Assembly: GCF_000350225.1 (NCBI RefSeq)
Contig: NW_005179043.1
Span: 141,617-205,616, forward strand
Direction of reading: 5' to 3'
Source: Chondrus crispus
Taxonomy: Eukaryota > Rhodophyta > Florideophyceae > Gigartinales > Gigartinaceae
DNA length: 64,000 nucleotides
Under the pieces are notes generated by a model. That model had not been told where the DNA came from. It saw only the letters and a list, made by a program, of their open reading frames with translations, and made no database searches. Below are positions 21,634-31,888 of the stretch, piece after piece. The position numbers and the translations under genes are program-made. Position 1 is the first letter of the stretch; each line of letters opens with the position of its first letter.

Positions 21634-21944
21634 AATAAAAGGAGGGGGTATGTTGGGAGGCAGGAAGGGAATTTCTTCAGATAATGACAGAAGGTCTCTG
21701 GGAACAGCGGTATCAAAGCAGAACAGTAGAGAGAAGTTTACCACAAGCAAACCTATTGCTACGGAAAACAGGGGGCTCAACGGTAACGGTCGAGATGTCC
21801 CTGGGGGGTTTTCACATCATGGTAATGTGAAATGGCGTAGCCATATAGGGTGAATAAAAGGGGATACTGTAGCCAAATTCAAGAGATGATAGATAGTGAT
21901 AGGAATTAGGGTGAATAACCCCAGCAGCATTAACCTTACTCCCA
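21634..21944. other. left flank of C2, probable F2 LTR remnant
   Basis: No coding content. By position next to the F2 primer-binding site it should be the end of the F2 LTR, but I could not align it with the F LTR. Confidence 0.35.
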
Positions 21945-21949
21945 TTTAG

Positions 21950-22133
21950 TGACAGAGCGCACAAGTGTACTGCGTTCTACTGCGGACGAAGGAACACACG
22001 GAGCGCTCTAGCACGACAGTGAGTGGCACGGAGTCTATGCCTCCAGCATAACCCCGTGCCCAGCGAAGTAGTTTAAGTAGAGACAGAGGAAAAGTAATTA
22101 GTAAATGGGGTCACCTGTTTCCTAGTCTTCACA
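21950..22133 (+). repeat. C2 5' LTR
   Basis: 184 bp, TGACAGAGCGCACA...GTCTTCACA. GGTTATAGTGCCC directly follows and resembles the half-tRNA-iMet primer-binding site of copia elements. Confidence 0.9.
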
Positions 22134-22464
22134 GGTTATAGTGCCCTCTGCATTCCTGCGCACGATCTAACCCTTGACGCGTTAGGCGCGCCTATATCCC
22201 AACCTTCTCTCCTCTTCCACCAACACGGCGCTCCCAATCCAACCCACACGCCCCGCTGGACGCATCACAAGACAATCCCTAACACATTTTCCCACCAAAC
22301 CTTCTCTCTGCAGACGCGCTACGGCTACCCGGACTACACGAACAGGACCAGCCTTCAACAAACAGACCGCGCAACCACCTGCCCGAGCCTCCGCTGCTCA
22401 TCCATATTCTTCACTTTCAAGAATCGTTGCTGACTTTCATTCCACGACCGAGGAAACTACCGCA

Positions 22465-23108
22465 ATGGAGAAAAACGAGCTACCAGCTCCCTCGATCTCT
22501 CCAATGCAGGACCGTGGGTGTTAGCACTTCGGTCAGCAGCCTATGCCCACAAAGCTTTCGACCACATATCTAGGAATCCCACCCCTCCCACGGAGCCTGA
22601 GTCCCTCGCAACATTCCAAAAAAAGAAACACATTCTTTTTGGAAACATTCTGGCGTCAGTGCCTCTACACATACTCAATCTCCTCGTCACATCTTCAGAC
22701 GTCCCCAGCTCTTTTGATCTTTTGAACGACATCAAAAATCATGTCGATACTGACAACTCATTAGACCACAAACATCTAAAACGCGAGGCTGAGCAGTGTA
22801 CTTTCGAACCAGGGATGACTATGGAATCATACGTCAAATCTCACACCAAAATCCGCTCCCGAATGATAGCAGCAAAAAAACCTGACATCAAGGACCTCAC
22901 AACTACAGTGGAGTTTCTGATAAACGGGCTCCGTCTCAACACTGAGACCGCGCCGATCGCAGTTCAACTGCTTGAACTTGCCCCAACCGACATCAAAGAT
23001 TTCACTCACAAATTTAATCGCATCAAAGCTTACAACACCCTGGAACCCGGCTCAGTCATATCATTGCACCCATCCGTCCTCCATATGCCATTCAACTCTC
23101 ACCGTTGA
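22465..23108 (+). pseudogene. C2 gag
   Basis: The likely start is ATG 22465 (MEKNELPAP...), but a one-base frame error before the conserved N-A-G-P-W motif moves the rest into another frame, which is open from about 22500 to 23108. The body matches C1 gag. It would be the particle protein. I see no clear zinc knuckle in the available frames before the protease. Confidence 0.78.
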
Positions 23109-26100
23109 CCTCTTCAAGCTTCGCTCTATAGCACACTGCGACACCAGAACACTGCAAGATCCACGGACTTCAAACCGTGCAGCCATCCCATACAACGAGG
23201 AGTTCTCTATCACGACACTTCGATGCGGAATGCCGAGGGCTAGATCACCCTTCCCACATGAAACGAGGGAGATCTACGCGCCACGCCCTGCCTCGCTCTT
23301 GGCCTCCCCCTCGCTCGCGCTTGGTTCAAACCTTTCCCAATGATATTGCCGCGAGCCATTATCAAGAGAAGGACAACGCTGCATCTCAAGAGGATTCAAC
23401 CCCGTTGGAAAGTCCTACGACTTCGGACGAACTGGAAACCATGACAGTTAGGTTCATACTGGACAGCGGGGCACACCCTTCTCACACACCACGCCCTACC
23501 GCAACGACTCCACCGCTCAGACAGGCTGTTCAAACCCGAACAGCAAATAACCACACCTCAAATTGCTCGCACCGCGGAACTATTCAGATACATACTAATC
23601 TAGGACACACGCTACGACTTGCAGCAGTAGTCAACCCATCCATCCAAGACAAATTGATAAGCGTACACAATTCAACCGGGAACACTGGAAACGTCACCTT
23701 TAGCAAGGAATGCGCCTCCATATACAACCGCTGCGGCACTTGCGTCGGGACAGCCTCTTGGATCTCCGCTATGAGATCTTATACTCGGACCAAACCAGCT
23801 AAAACAAAGCATTCTGAAACAGCTGCTCACTGTGCCCGCACCATCCCTGTACGGTCCAAAAGACCTACTCAACCCCCTACCAAATCCCCCCTCATCCATC
23901 CACTGCATCTCAAAAGTCACAACGCACACCACTTTCACGGCCCTCTCGCCTCCCTGTCTCGGCCGTGAACAACAAGAACAGCCTCACCTTGCCGACTTCG
24001 CCGGAATATGTCGTCCCTGGAACACAAGCCCCTCCGCTCTCACGCAGCTATTACACGAATGGTACATGAAATTGAACCACACGACCCCGCGCGCCATACG
24101 AGATATGGCACGAAGTGATACATTTCTCGGAATACCAAACGCCCTGTAACGCACTCCCCCTCCACTAACATGCAGCTCATGCGCGCATGCAAAAAGCGAC
24201 CAAGGCCACATAAACCCACTCTCCACATTCATCGCATTGGCGAATACTTCAGTTCGGATACTTGCGGACCACTCGCACCTACCTCCACCCACGGAAATAA
24301 CCACTTTATGACGTTTATTGATGCAAGCTCCCGTTTTCTTATGGTCCAATTCCTGAAATCCAGACGGGAAGTCGGTTCAATTCTTCCCAAACTACTGAAC
24401 ACTGTTTATGCTCCCAGTTTTCTGCCACACACTTTCCGCACCGACAATGCTTTGGAGTACTGCTCTGGTTATGCTAAAGACTTATACGCACGGACAGGTA
24501 TCAACCATGTCACAACAAATCCACACCAGCCACAAGAAAACTCTCTGGCTGAGAGAATAAACCAAACTCTCGTGAATGCTGCCAGAGCTTCTCTACAGCA
24601 CGCCGCACTACCGTTAGTGTACTGGGAGGATGCTGTGTACGACGCATCCCACAAATATAACCTCTTGAAGCACAGCAATACTAGCCACAGCCCTCATGAG
24701 ATTTGGTACAAAACAAATCCCAATCCAACCAGCCTCTTCACCTTTGCACAACTTAGAACAGTACCTATACACGCTCCAAAGTCTAAGCTTCAAGCAAGAT
24801 CCATGCCTGTACAATTCTCATTTCGAATATCAGATACTCTCATTAGAGTCTGGCACGTCCACAAAAGAACGTACCATACTGTTCGTGCCACAGACTTCGC
24901 TCCCTACGACAAACTGAAGGATCCTACAGCTCTTACAACGAATATATTCGCAACCACAGCGCAAACTATCCCCACCATCATTACGTACACAACTCCTGCT
25001 CCCTCTTCTCTTAAGACAGCCCAACTGTACCCGGACGCCGAACAATGGGCAATAGCCCACAACGCGCAACTACAGACTCTTGACGACAACAACGTCATCA
25101 AGTGGTTACCTTCAGCATCAATCCCCAGGTCCGTCCCTCTGGTTCCACTCAAAGTCACTTACCTCTACAAAAGGGTACCTGATGCACCCCTACAATATAA
25201 GGCAAGGTGTACCGCTCGCGGTGACAGAATGAAACCATGGATACACTATGACCCAGACAAAACATCTACACTTATGGCAGACCGTGCTACCAGTCGCACG
25301 ACTATTTCCCTCGCAGCGACAAACAAATGGCCCATCCGCCATTTCGACATTACAACAGCTTATCTCCATGAAAAGTACCCCAAGGAGCATAACCTTTACA
25401 TCAAGCAAATGCCTCGTTTCGATGGATCCTTCGCGCACCCAGACCGTATTGGAAAACTAGAAGGCAACTTATATGGTACACCTCCGGCCTCCCATATCTA
25501 CTTCACGGCACTAACCCACCATTTAATCAAACACGGCTATTCTCAATACGCTGTCGATCCATGTCTCTTCAGAAAATCGAAAGACAAAAACACCGTCAGC
25601 GTAGCAATATCTATGGACGACTTCCTCACTACTGCTCCTACTCTAGAGGACATTATGGAGTGGCATCACATCTCGTCCCGCAAAAACAACATTAAGAACC
25701 TCGGATTCCCCACTACCTATCTAAAATGGCACATAACGCTTACAGACGACGGTACAATTCACATCGGCCAGGGAACCGCTGTTCGCCAACTCCTGGCAAA
25801 GCATGATATGGACAAGTGCAACCCTAAGCCATCGCCCTCTCCTCCAAAAAGCAACAATGGATCCAACACCGGCACCCCTCTCCTACCAGCTGCCACATCC
25901 TCAGCATACCGCAAAATCCTAGGAGATCTCAGATACCTCTGCGATAGCACTAGGTTCGACATTTTCCCCACTGTCAACCGACTTGCTTCATACATGAGTA
26001 CTCCGCACATTGCGCACTGGAAACAATTGAAATGGCTGCTCTGCTATTTGAAAGCTACAGCAGATCATGGCATATCTTACAATCCTCATCAATCCCTCAC

Positions 26101-26545
26101 TCTTACTTCCTACACAGATGCAGACTACGCAAACAACAAAGACAAGAAATCTCTCTCCGGAATAGTTCACGTTCTCAATGGCTCACCGGTCTCATGGAAT
26201 CCTCCCGCCAAGACACAGTATTACTTTCGACATGTGAATCCGAGTATCTTGGCGCAACCCTGGCAACGCAGCAAACAAACTGGCTTGGCCGACTTCTCAG
26301 GGACCTCCACATATCTCTCCCACACCCAATAAAATTATATATCGACAATCAAGCTGCCATCTGCATTGCCCTCAAGTCAGGATCCACCAAACGTCGCAAG
26401 CATATCGCAATACGACACCACTAACTTCATGACCATCTGGAGAAGAAACTGATAACCATACATCACATATCATCGTCAAAGAACCTGGCCGACTTATTCC
26501 CAAAACCTCTCTGGAAATATGATTTTCGGAACTAACATCAGCTCT
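23109..26545 (+). pseudogene. C2 protease-integrase-RT-RNase H
   Basis: Protease signature FILDSGAHPSH near 23455. Pre-integrase motif (EWYMKLNHTTPRAIRDM) near 24060-24110 in another frame. The long frame 24170-26332 has the integrase core (SSDTCGP, FRTDNALEY, PQENSLAERIN), then RT with YKARCTARGD, ITTAYLH, the active-site line VAISMDDFL and LGDLRYL, then the first RNase H motif YTDADYAN. The frame is lost near 26200; the end (STCESEYLGATLA, YIDNQAAI) continues in a second frame to about 26424. The active-site motif reads SMDD where copia RTs normally have YVDD; C4 shares this. At least four frame changes and a late stop make it inactive. Confidence 0.88.
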
Positions 26546-26586
26546 GAATCTCATGCCCGCACCCCCTAGTCAGTCCTCCTCAATGC

Positions 26587-26640
26587 CCTCGCAGTGTCCC
26601 CGGGCACTGACAGAGCGTACAAGCTTTAGACACTGCGAGG
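26587..26640. repeat. 11-bp perfect inverted repeat before C2 3' LTR
   Basis: CCTCGCAGTGT and ACACTGCGAGG flank a copy of the LTR-start-like sequence TGACAGAGCG. It could form a hairpin in the RNA just before the 3' LTR. Confidence 0.65.
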
Positions 26641-26652
26641 ACACTTCGTCAT

Positions 26653-26836
26653 TGACAGAGCGCACAATTGTACTGCGTATCACTGCGGACGAAACGACAC
26701 GCGGAGCGCTCCAGCACGACAGTGAGTGGTATGGAGTCTATGGCTCCAGCATAACCCCGTGCCCACCGAAGTAAAATAAGTAGTGACAGAGGAAAAGACA
26801 TTAGTAAACGGGGTCACCGATTTCCTAGTCTTCACA
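26653..26836 (+). repeat. C2 3' LTR
   Basis: 184 bp, about 89% identical to 21950-22133, ending TTCACA before the TTTAG duplication. Confidence 0.9.
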
Positions 26837-26949
26837 TTTAGGCCAACATAGGCTACAGAGCAAGTCTGGTGAGAAACCTACAAGGGTTCACACCTCAACG
26901 TAGTCGCAAAGCAATGTGGTTGCGGATAGATGTTTTCCACACTTTCACA

Positions 26950-27094
26950 GAGGCAGTTCCTGGAGAACTCCTGCTATCAGTTTTCTGTATCACGTCATCC
27001 AGTGATGCATTGCTAAAAGGAATCACTATCTTAAAACAGGAAGTACTGCAGTAAAGTCATGATTTACACATCTATCTCTTCAGAGAGGGGATGG
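26950..27094 (-). repeat. duplication copy A, left piece
   Basis: 145 bp matching 55485-55629 (about 96% identity by eye). It ends with GATGG (27090-27094), the target duplication of C5. The rest of copy A resumes at 52477, 25 kb away. In the ancestor this was the sequence just 3' of the zinc-finger gene. Confidence 0.9.
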
Positions 27095-27293
27095 TTTCAA
27101 TACAAGACTAAGGTTTTGTTGTTGTGTTGTGGTGACGAACCCTGAGCTTTTGCTGCAGAGTCGACCTCCTTTATTATCATGATTGTACTGTAGAGTGTCC
27201 TGGACAACGTTAGAGAAAGCGCTGATGCCTACGGTAAAACTTGCCTATTCGGATCCGCGCTCGAGCGCGTTGCCACTCAGGATATCGTACTGT
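27095..27293 (-). repeat. C5 3' LTR, outer piece
   Basis: Matches 52092-52276 with an 8-bp insertion near 27233. It ends on the right with ACTGT (27289-27293), the target duplication of F. Confidence 0.9.
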
Positions 27294-27783
27294 TATGAAT
27301 ATGACTACCATTGTCATATTTATGGACACGCAATATTGAGCTTGTTGCATGTCACTTGCTGCTTGCTCAACTTGTCCAGATTGTTACTGACTCAACCTGT
27401 CCAAATGGTTAGTGACTCAACTTGTCCAAATTGCTACAGACACCTTACGTGTCGTATGAAGATAAGCAAGTTAAGAAATACTCTAGCCTAGTAAAGAGTA
27501 TATAACCAACTCTAAATGACTGTCCCCATTGAATAAAAAGACAACCGAGTACCCGTTCTACTCCGTTCACAGTATCTGCTCTCGCCCTCGCTCTGCTCTG
27601 CTCTCGCCCTCGCTCTGCTCTGCTCTCGCCCTCGCTCTGCTCTGCTCTCGCCCTCGCTCTGCTCTCGCCGTCGCTCTGCTCCGCTCTGCTCTACCCTGCT
27701 CTGTCCCTGCCCGTCCTGCCTCACACCAATCAATCGCTCTGTACGTCTGACGTCGTCTTCCCCCGTTACGCATAACTCTCTTA
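27294..27783 (+). repeat. F 5' LTR
   Basis: 490 bp. It includes a tandem array of a roughly 22-bp CTCTGCTCTCGCCCTCG unit (about 27575-27690) with one more copy than the 3' LTR, and the line CCTAGTAAAGAGTATATAACC, whose TATATAA is a probable promoter. Confidence 0.85.
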
Positions 27784-27800
27784 GTTATGGGCCCAGCGCT
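27784..27800 (+). promoter_or_regulatory. F primer-binding site containing the gag ATG
   Basis: GTTATGGGCCCAGCG immediately follows the LTR. It is nearly the copia primer-binding site, which pairs with the anticodon-loop half of initiator tRNA-Met. The ATG at 27787-27789 within it is the first codon of gag. Confidence 0.75.
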
Positions 27801-30600
27801 TCAGAACCACTTACCATTCCGTCCACTATTTTCGTGGGACTCGAAGACTGCTCCATGGACGGACGGGAAAGGAGACCAAGAAGGCTACTTCAAATCAGTT
27901 AAACTGTGGAATGCATTCAATGATGCTCTCCCATATAACAACTCAAACAAAATCCCAGCCCAGCTTCGCGCTATCTGCCTTAAATCCCAGCTTTTTGGCC
28001 GGGCTGCAAACCTATGTTCGGGAATAGACGACGAGAGCCTCACGACACCTGAGGGTGTCAAGCTCATCGTTGATTGTATCTAAAAAACGCGATGCTCTGT
28101 CCGTTGGCAGTGAGGCCTTTCGAGCATGTAATGCACTCCTAAATACCCGTCGCGGCGACACCGAGAATATGAAGAAGTTCGAGTCACGCTTCTCGGCGCA
28201 AGTGGCAAAGTTCAATGCCATATCCAACACAACAAAGCTACCGGAATGTTTAACTGCTCTAATGTTACTGTCGAATTCGGCTATCGACGACAACCAGCGA
28301 GTCTCCGTCTTGGCGACCACTGCACCAGCCGACCCTACACTGAACAGTCAATCCACGAATGATATGTTTCTAAGTGCTGTTACATATCAATCGGTTGCAT
28401 CTATTGTCAAACAGTGTGACCGTACTCACACCACATCAGTGAATCAAAATTCATTGGCCGCTAGCTCGGCTGGTACGACCCAAAGATATGGTGACAGCTC
28501 ACCCCAGAATCGCGGCAGAACTCGTCCGACCAAGGCTGAGTATGAGGCATTGATGATGAAACATCCATGCAACCTATGTGGAAAGTTTGGCCATTGGAAG
28601 CGCAGTCACAGTTCCGATGGGTCGTTGCCAGCACACGTGAAAGCAGTTGAAAAGGGTAACAGAAACCGTGCATATGCGCCTGTCGGCAAGAAAAAGTCGT
28701 TCTCTTTTGAGATGGCAAAACTAATTGGATCGTCTGCAGCCACTACTGTATCCAAAGATCTCGGACCATTCGTTCATGATGGCGCACCATATTCCGCTAT
28801 CGGTTTGGTTGAGCTCAAGTGGCGAGGGAAGAAACTCGATCCCGCGCTTTCTCTGACTATAAATCCCATACCAATGACGCTCAACGGCTATTCGCATTGG
28901 CAGTACGGGACTGGCGAGCATGCGAGTCAGAGTCGAAAGATACTAGGGTCTGTGGTTTTAACAGCTCAATCGGACGGTGGAAGACTTATCGATATCACCC
29001 ACCTTGTACTGCAAGGGTCTTCCCAATGGGTGATTGGTCGAAATGTTACGCGGAAGGCCAATATCGAGCACATCGGGAAAAATGCTCTCACTGTCGAGGC
29101 CCACGGTGAGCAGGACTACATATCGCTCACTAACTCCGGTTTTTTAAGCTATGTCTTATTAAACCGATTTGTTAAATCGACAAGCGGAAGCTCCACTCTG
29201 ACTGGTCTCAGTGGCGGTACTCTCGACCAGGCCACTCTCGATCAGAAACCATGGGCTTGGGTCAAGTCCATTATTGACAAGGTACACAAACATGTCTGTG
29301 GACATGCGAACTTTACTGATTTTCAGTTGCTACTGAAGCGCAATGATCTCTGGAATGAAGCAGTGGCTTCTTACGTTCGACAATTAGTGGAAGGATGCAC
29401 TGCCTGTCGCTCTACGGCTCCGCCTCAACCGAGCCGAAAGGTTTCTATCAGTTCGATGTCTACACAATTTAATCAAGTGGTCTGTGTAGACCACTTCTAC
29501 CTGGACGAAATTCGCCTGATGTACTGTATGGATTTAGTATCCTGCTTCTCGGCTATTCAAGTTGTCGATTCAGCAACCCTGGCTGATGCAGTAGCAGCAT
29601 TTGAAGCCTGCTGGGTGTCCCACTTTTGGTACCCAGAATCAATTCACGTCGACAAAGCGTTCGCGGTAGGTGACTTTAAGACTTACATGGACGAAGTTGG
29701 TATCTCATTTCGTCCCGTGCCACCTGGTCGACATAGCAAGAATGCTATTGAGTCAAAGCAAAACGTCATTCGCAGCATTTATCTACGGCTGCAGGATGCT
29801 GCTGTGGACCGCCACAACGCTAGATACGCTTCCTACAAGGCGGTATCGATCTCTAACGATCTATATGGGAATGACACGCTGAGTGCCTTTGAAATGGCTA
29901 AAGGTTACACGAAACCAGTTATGTGTAAAACTGCATTGTCAGCAGTGCCTGATGATGTTATTGATGCACACGAAAAAATGCGTCCACGCCACATATTGGC
30001 GCTCATCCTGAAGTCAAAGGCGGTCAAGGAGATCCCGATCCAGGTTGGTGACCTGGTTGAGGTATATCAGAAGAAACAGCACGAGAAACGTGACAAATGG
30101 TCAGTACCGAAACCGGTCATTTCAGTTGATCATGCTGCCAGGTCGGTGACAGTGCCTGGTTCTAACAACAGACCTCTATCCATTGCGTTAGAGGACCTCC
30201 GCGCTGCTGTTCCTCAAGAGAGCCTGGCATCTACTGTCCAACTTGGCATAGACAAGCTTGATGATTTAATTTCCGAACTACATGGCACAGGTATTGGTGC
30301 TTCATGTGAGTCAGCCATTGAAGGGTCTCACACCGAAGGGAATTCAATTCTCGATTGCCTCGAAAAAAAATTCGATGCTGACTTCTCCTGTGATGCAGAC
30401 AATATTTCACCAGGAGTAGGAGAACGAGTCTCAATTCATTGGCCAGACGATGATCAATACTACCCTGGGATGGTCCACTCTGCAGCCGGTGATGGACGCC
30501 TGAACGTACATTATGATGACGGCGAAAAGGAATGTCTAGGCATGAATACTGAGACATGAAAATTTCTGGCCGCGTCATCTGCAAACTCGGCGCAGCATCC
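27787..30600 (+). pseudogene. F gag-protease-integrase with Tudor-like module
   Basis: Gag begins at the ATG in the primer-binding site. A one-base frame error at about 28075-28085 separates residues 1-98 from the long frame ending at 30559; F2 has no break at that point. The zinc knuckle is C-x2-C-x4-H-x4-H (CNLCGKFGHWKRSH, about 28567-28611), with His for the last Cys. A protease-like HDGAP lies near 28775. Integrase: HH-CC finger (HKHVCGH...CTAC, 29287-29405), then Asp in VCVDHF, Asp in IHVDKAF and Glu in NAIESK. Near 30415-30560 comes a Tudor-like stretch (GERVSIHWPDDDQYYPG...VHYDDGEKE). A TGA at 30557-30559 sits at the position of a typical Tudor Trp. G2 interrupts the frame at 30600. 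Confidence 0.85.
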
Positions 30601-31623
30601 TGTAGTGCAATACCCGTCTCTGGTAGGGGGGAGGAAGGAAGTGAAAAAGGAAAAAAACTGGATACTGTAGTCCGGGGTTGGGGGACACGCGTGTGCGACG
30701 AAGCGCACGATTATTTTAATTATTTAATTTTATTTACTAATTAGATCTAGAATCTAGAGCCGGGAGCTACTGTACTCGCCCCGGCGGGGCTCTATATAAC
30801 TTAGCCCTTTGACCGAACAAGTCAATAAACCAACCCGAGTTGCCGGAGTTGAATGTCGCCTTGGTCGAAGTCCGTCTCTATCAAGACGCTCCCTTTTACC
30901 TAAGCCTACGGCATCCTCTATCGCTCGGGGTTCCCTTTTCCTTTTCCTTTATTTCCATATCCTTTTCTATCTCTAATTCTACCTATTTTTCCCTTATCTT
31001 GTGTTGGTGCCATCGGCCTCGGTTGCGACCGAACCGGTGTAGGTGTTTTGAGCCATCGGGCGACACAGTTGACGTAGCGCTGCTACTGTGACCCATTTTC
31101 CGACGGAGACCGTTGCAACGACGTCTCCCTCGAAGGGATCCATCGTAGTACGAGCCAGTGTTGGTACCATCGGGGTCGGTTGCGACCGAACCGGTGTAGG
31201 TGTTTCGAGCCATCGGGCGGCACGGTTGACGTAGCGCTGCTACTTTCATTTCATCCCGTCGGGCTGCGTTGCGACGCCCCCGTCGAAGGCCTTGTCGCGT
31301 TACAAGGTGTAGAAGAAGCTCAACGAGCATTGGCCTTACAACCCAGTGGAACCGGGGTACCTACGTACGCGCCCCACTCCACACTCGTCGAGCAGATCTC
31401 TTCGCAAGTCTCTACCACACCGATCCCGGGCCGGGCTATTTCTCTGTGCCCCCCCCCCATCAGGGATCCGAGCTACTACGAGTCGCAAGCTCGTTTAAAC
31501 GGAGAAGGGAGAGTCGGACACTCCGTAGCGCTGTGCCATCGGCAATTCTTCTTTTTGTTGCTGTTGTTGTTTTCGCTGGACCATCGGACCGCGGTCTCTG
31601 CCCAACAGGCGCATTGCACTACA
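30601..31623 (+). repeat. G2 5' LTR
   Basis: 1,023 bp. TATA-like TATATAAC at 30793-30800 begins the likely transcript. Two imperfect ~90-bp direct repeats (31003-31090 and 31161-31250, around GGTTGCGACCGAACCGGT) lie in the right half. Confidence 0.93.
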
Positions 31624-31820
31624 AAAGTGGTCTCCCGGCCTAGAAGTTTTGTTGTACAGGAGACCTGATCAAGACTTTTTCCTACGAAAGTCCAGGTCTG
31701 GAGACGCACTACAAAAGTGGTCTCCCGACCTAGAATTTTTGTTTACTGTTCAGGAGACCCGACCTAGAATTTTTGTCGACGACAGTCTCGGTCTGGAGAC
31801 ACTCTACAAAAGTGGTCTGG
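31614..31820 (+). repeat. G2 leader: LTR end and PBS in three tandem copies
   Basis: CTACAAAAGTGGTCT, i.e. the last LTR bases plus the start of the primer-binding site, occurs at about 31619, 31709 and 31803 as part of a roughly 90-95-bp tandem unit. TGGTCTCCCG is the primer-binding candidate. In each full unit GGTCTCC is followed by GGAGACC, allowing a 7-bp stem. Confidence 0.75.
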
Positions 31821-31888
31821 GTAACGGACTCTTTTTTATTTTCTTTTGTTTGTAACTTTTTTGCTGCGTAGGTCCGCTCGTACGAGCG

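Larger units (their letters stand above)
21945..26841 (+). mobile_element. Ty1/copia element C2 with TTTAG target duplication
   Basis: The element spans 21950-26836 with two 184-bp LTRs (TGACAG...TTCACA). TTTAG is present on both sides (21945-21949, 26837-26841), so both ends are original. LTR identity is about 89% by eye, making C2 an old insertion. A GGTTATAG primer-binding site follows the 5' LTR. Gag-pol contains several frameshifts. Confidence 0.92.

Noticed and set aside
28070-28090. Programmed frameshift at AAAAAAC in F gag
   Set aside because: The upstream frame hits TAA before the slippery run is read in the required phase, and the related fragment F2 reads straight through this point.
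30983-31330. 115-codon minus-strand frame within the G2 LTR, repeated at 44645-44992
   Set aside because: It appears twice only because the LTR is duplicated; no domain and no start context.
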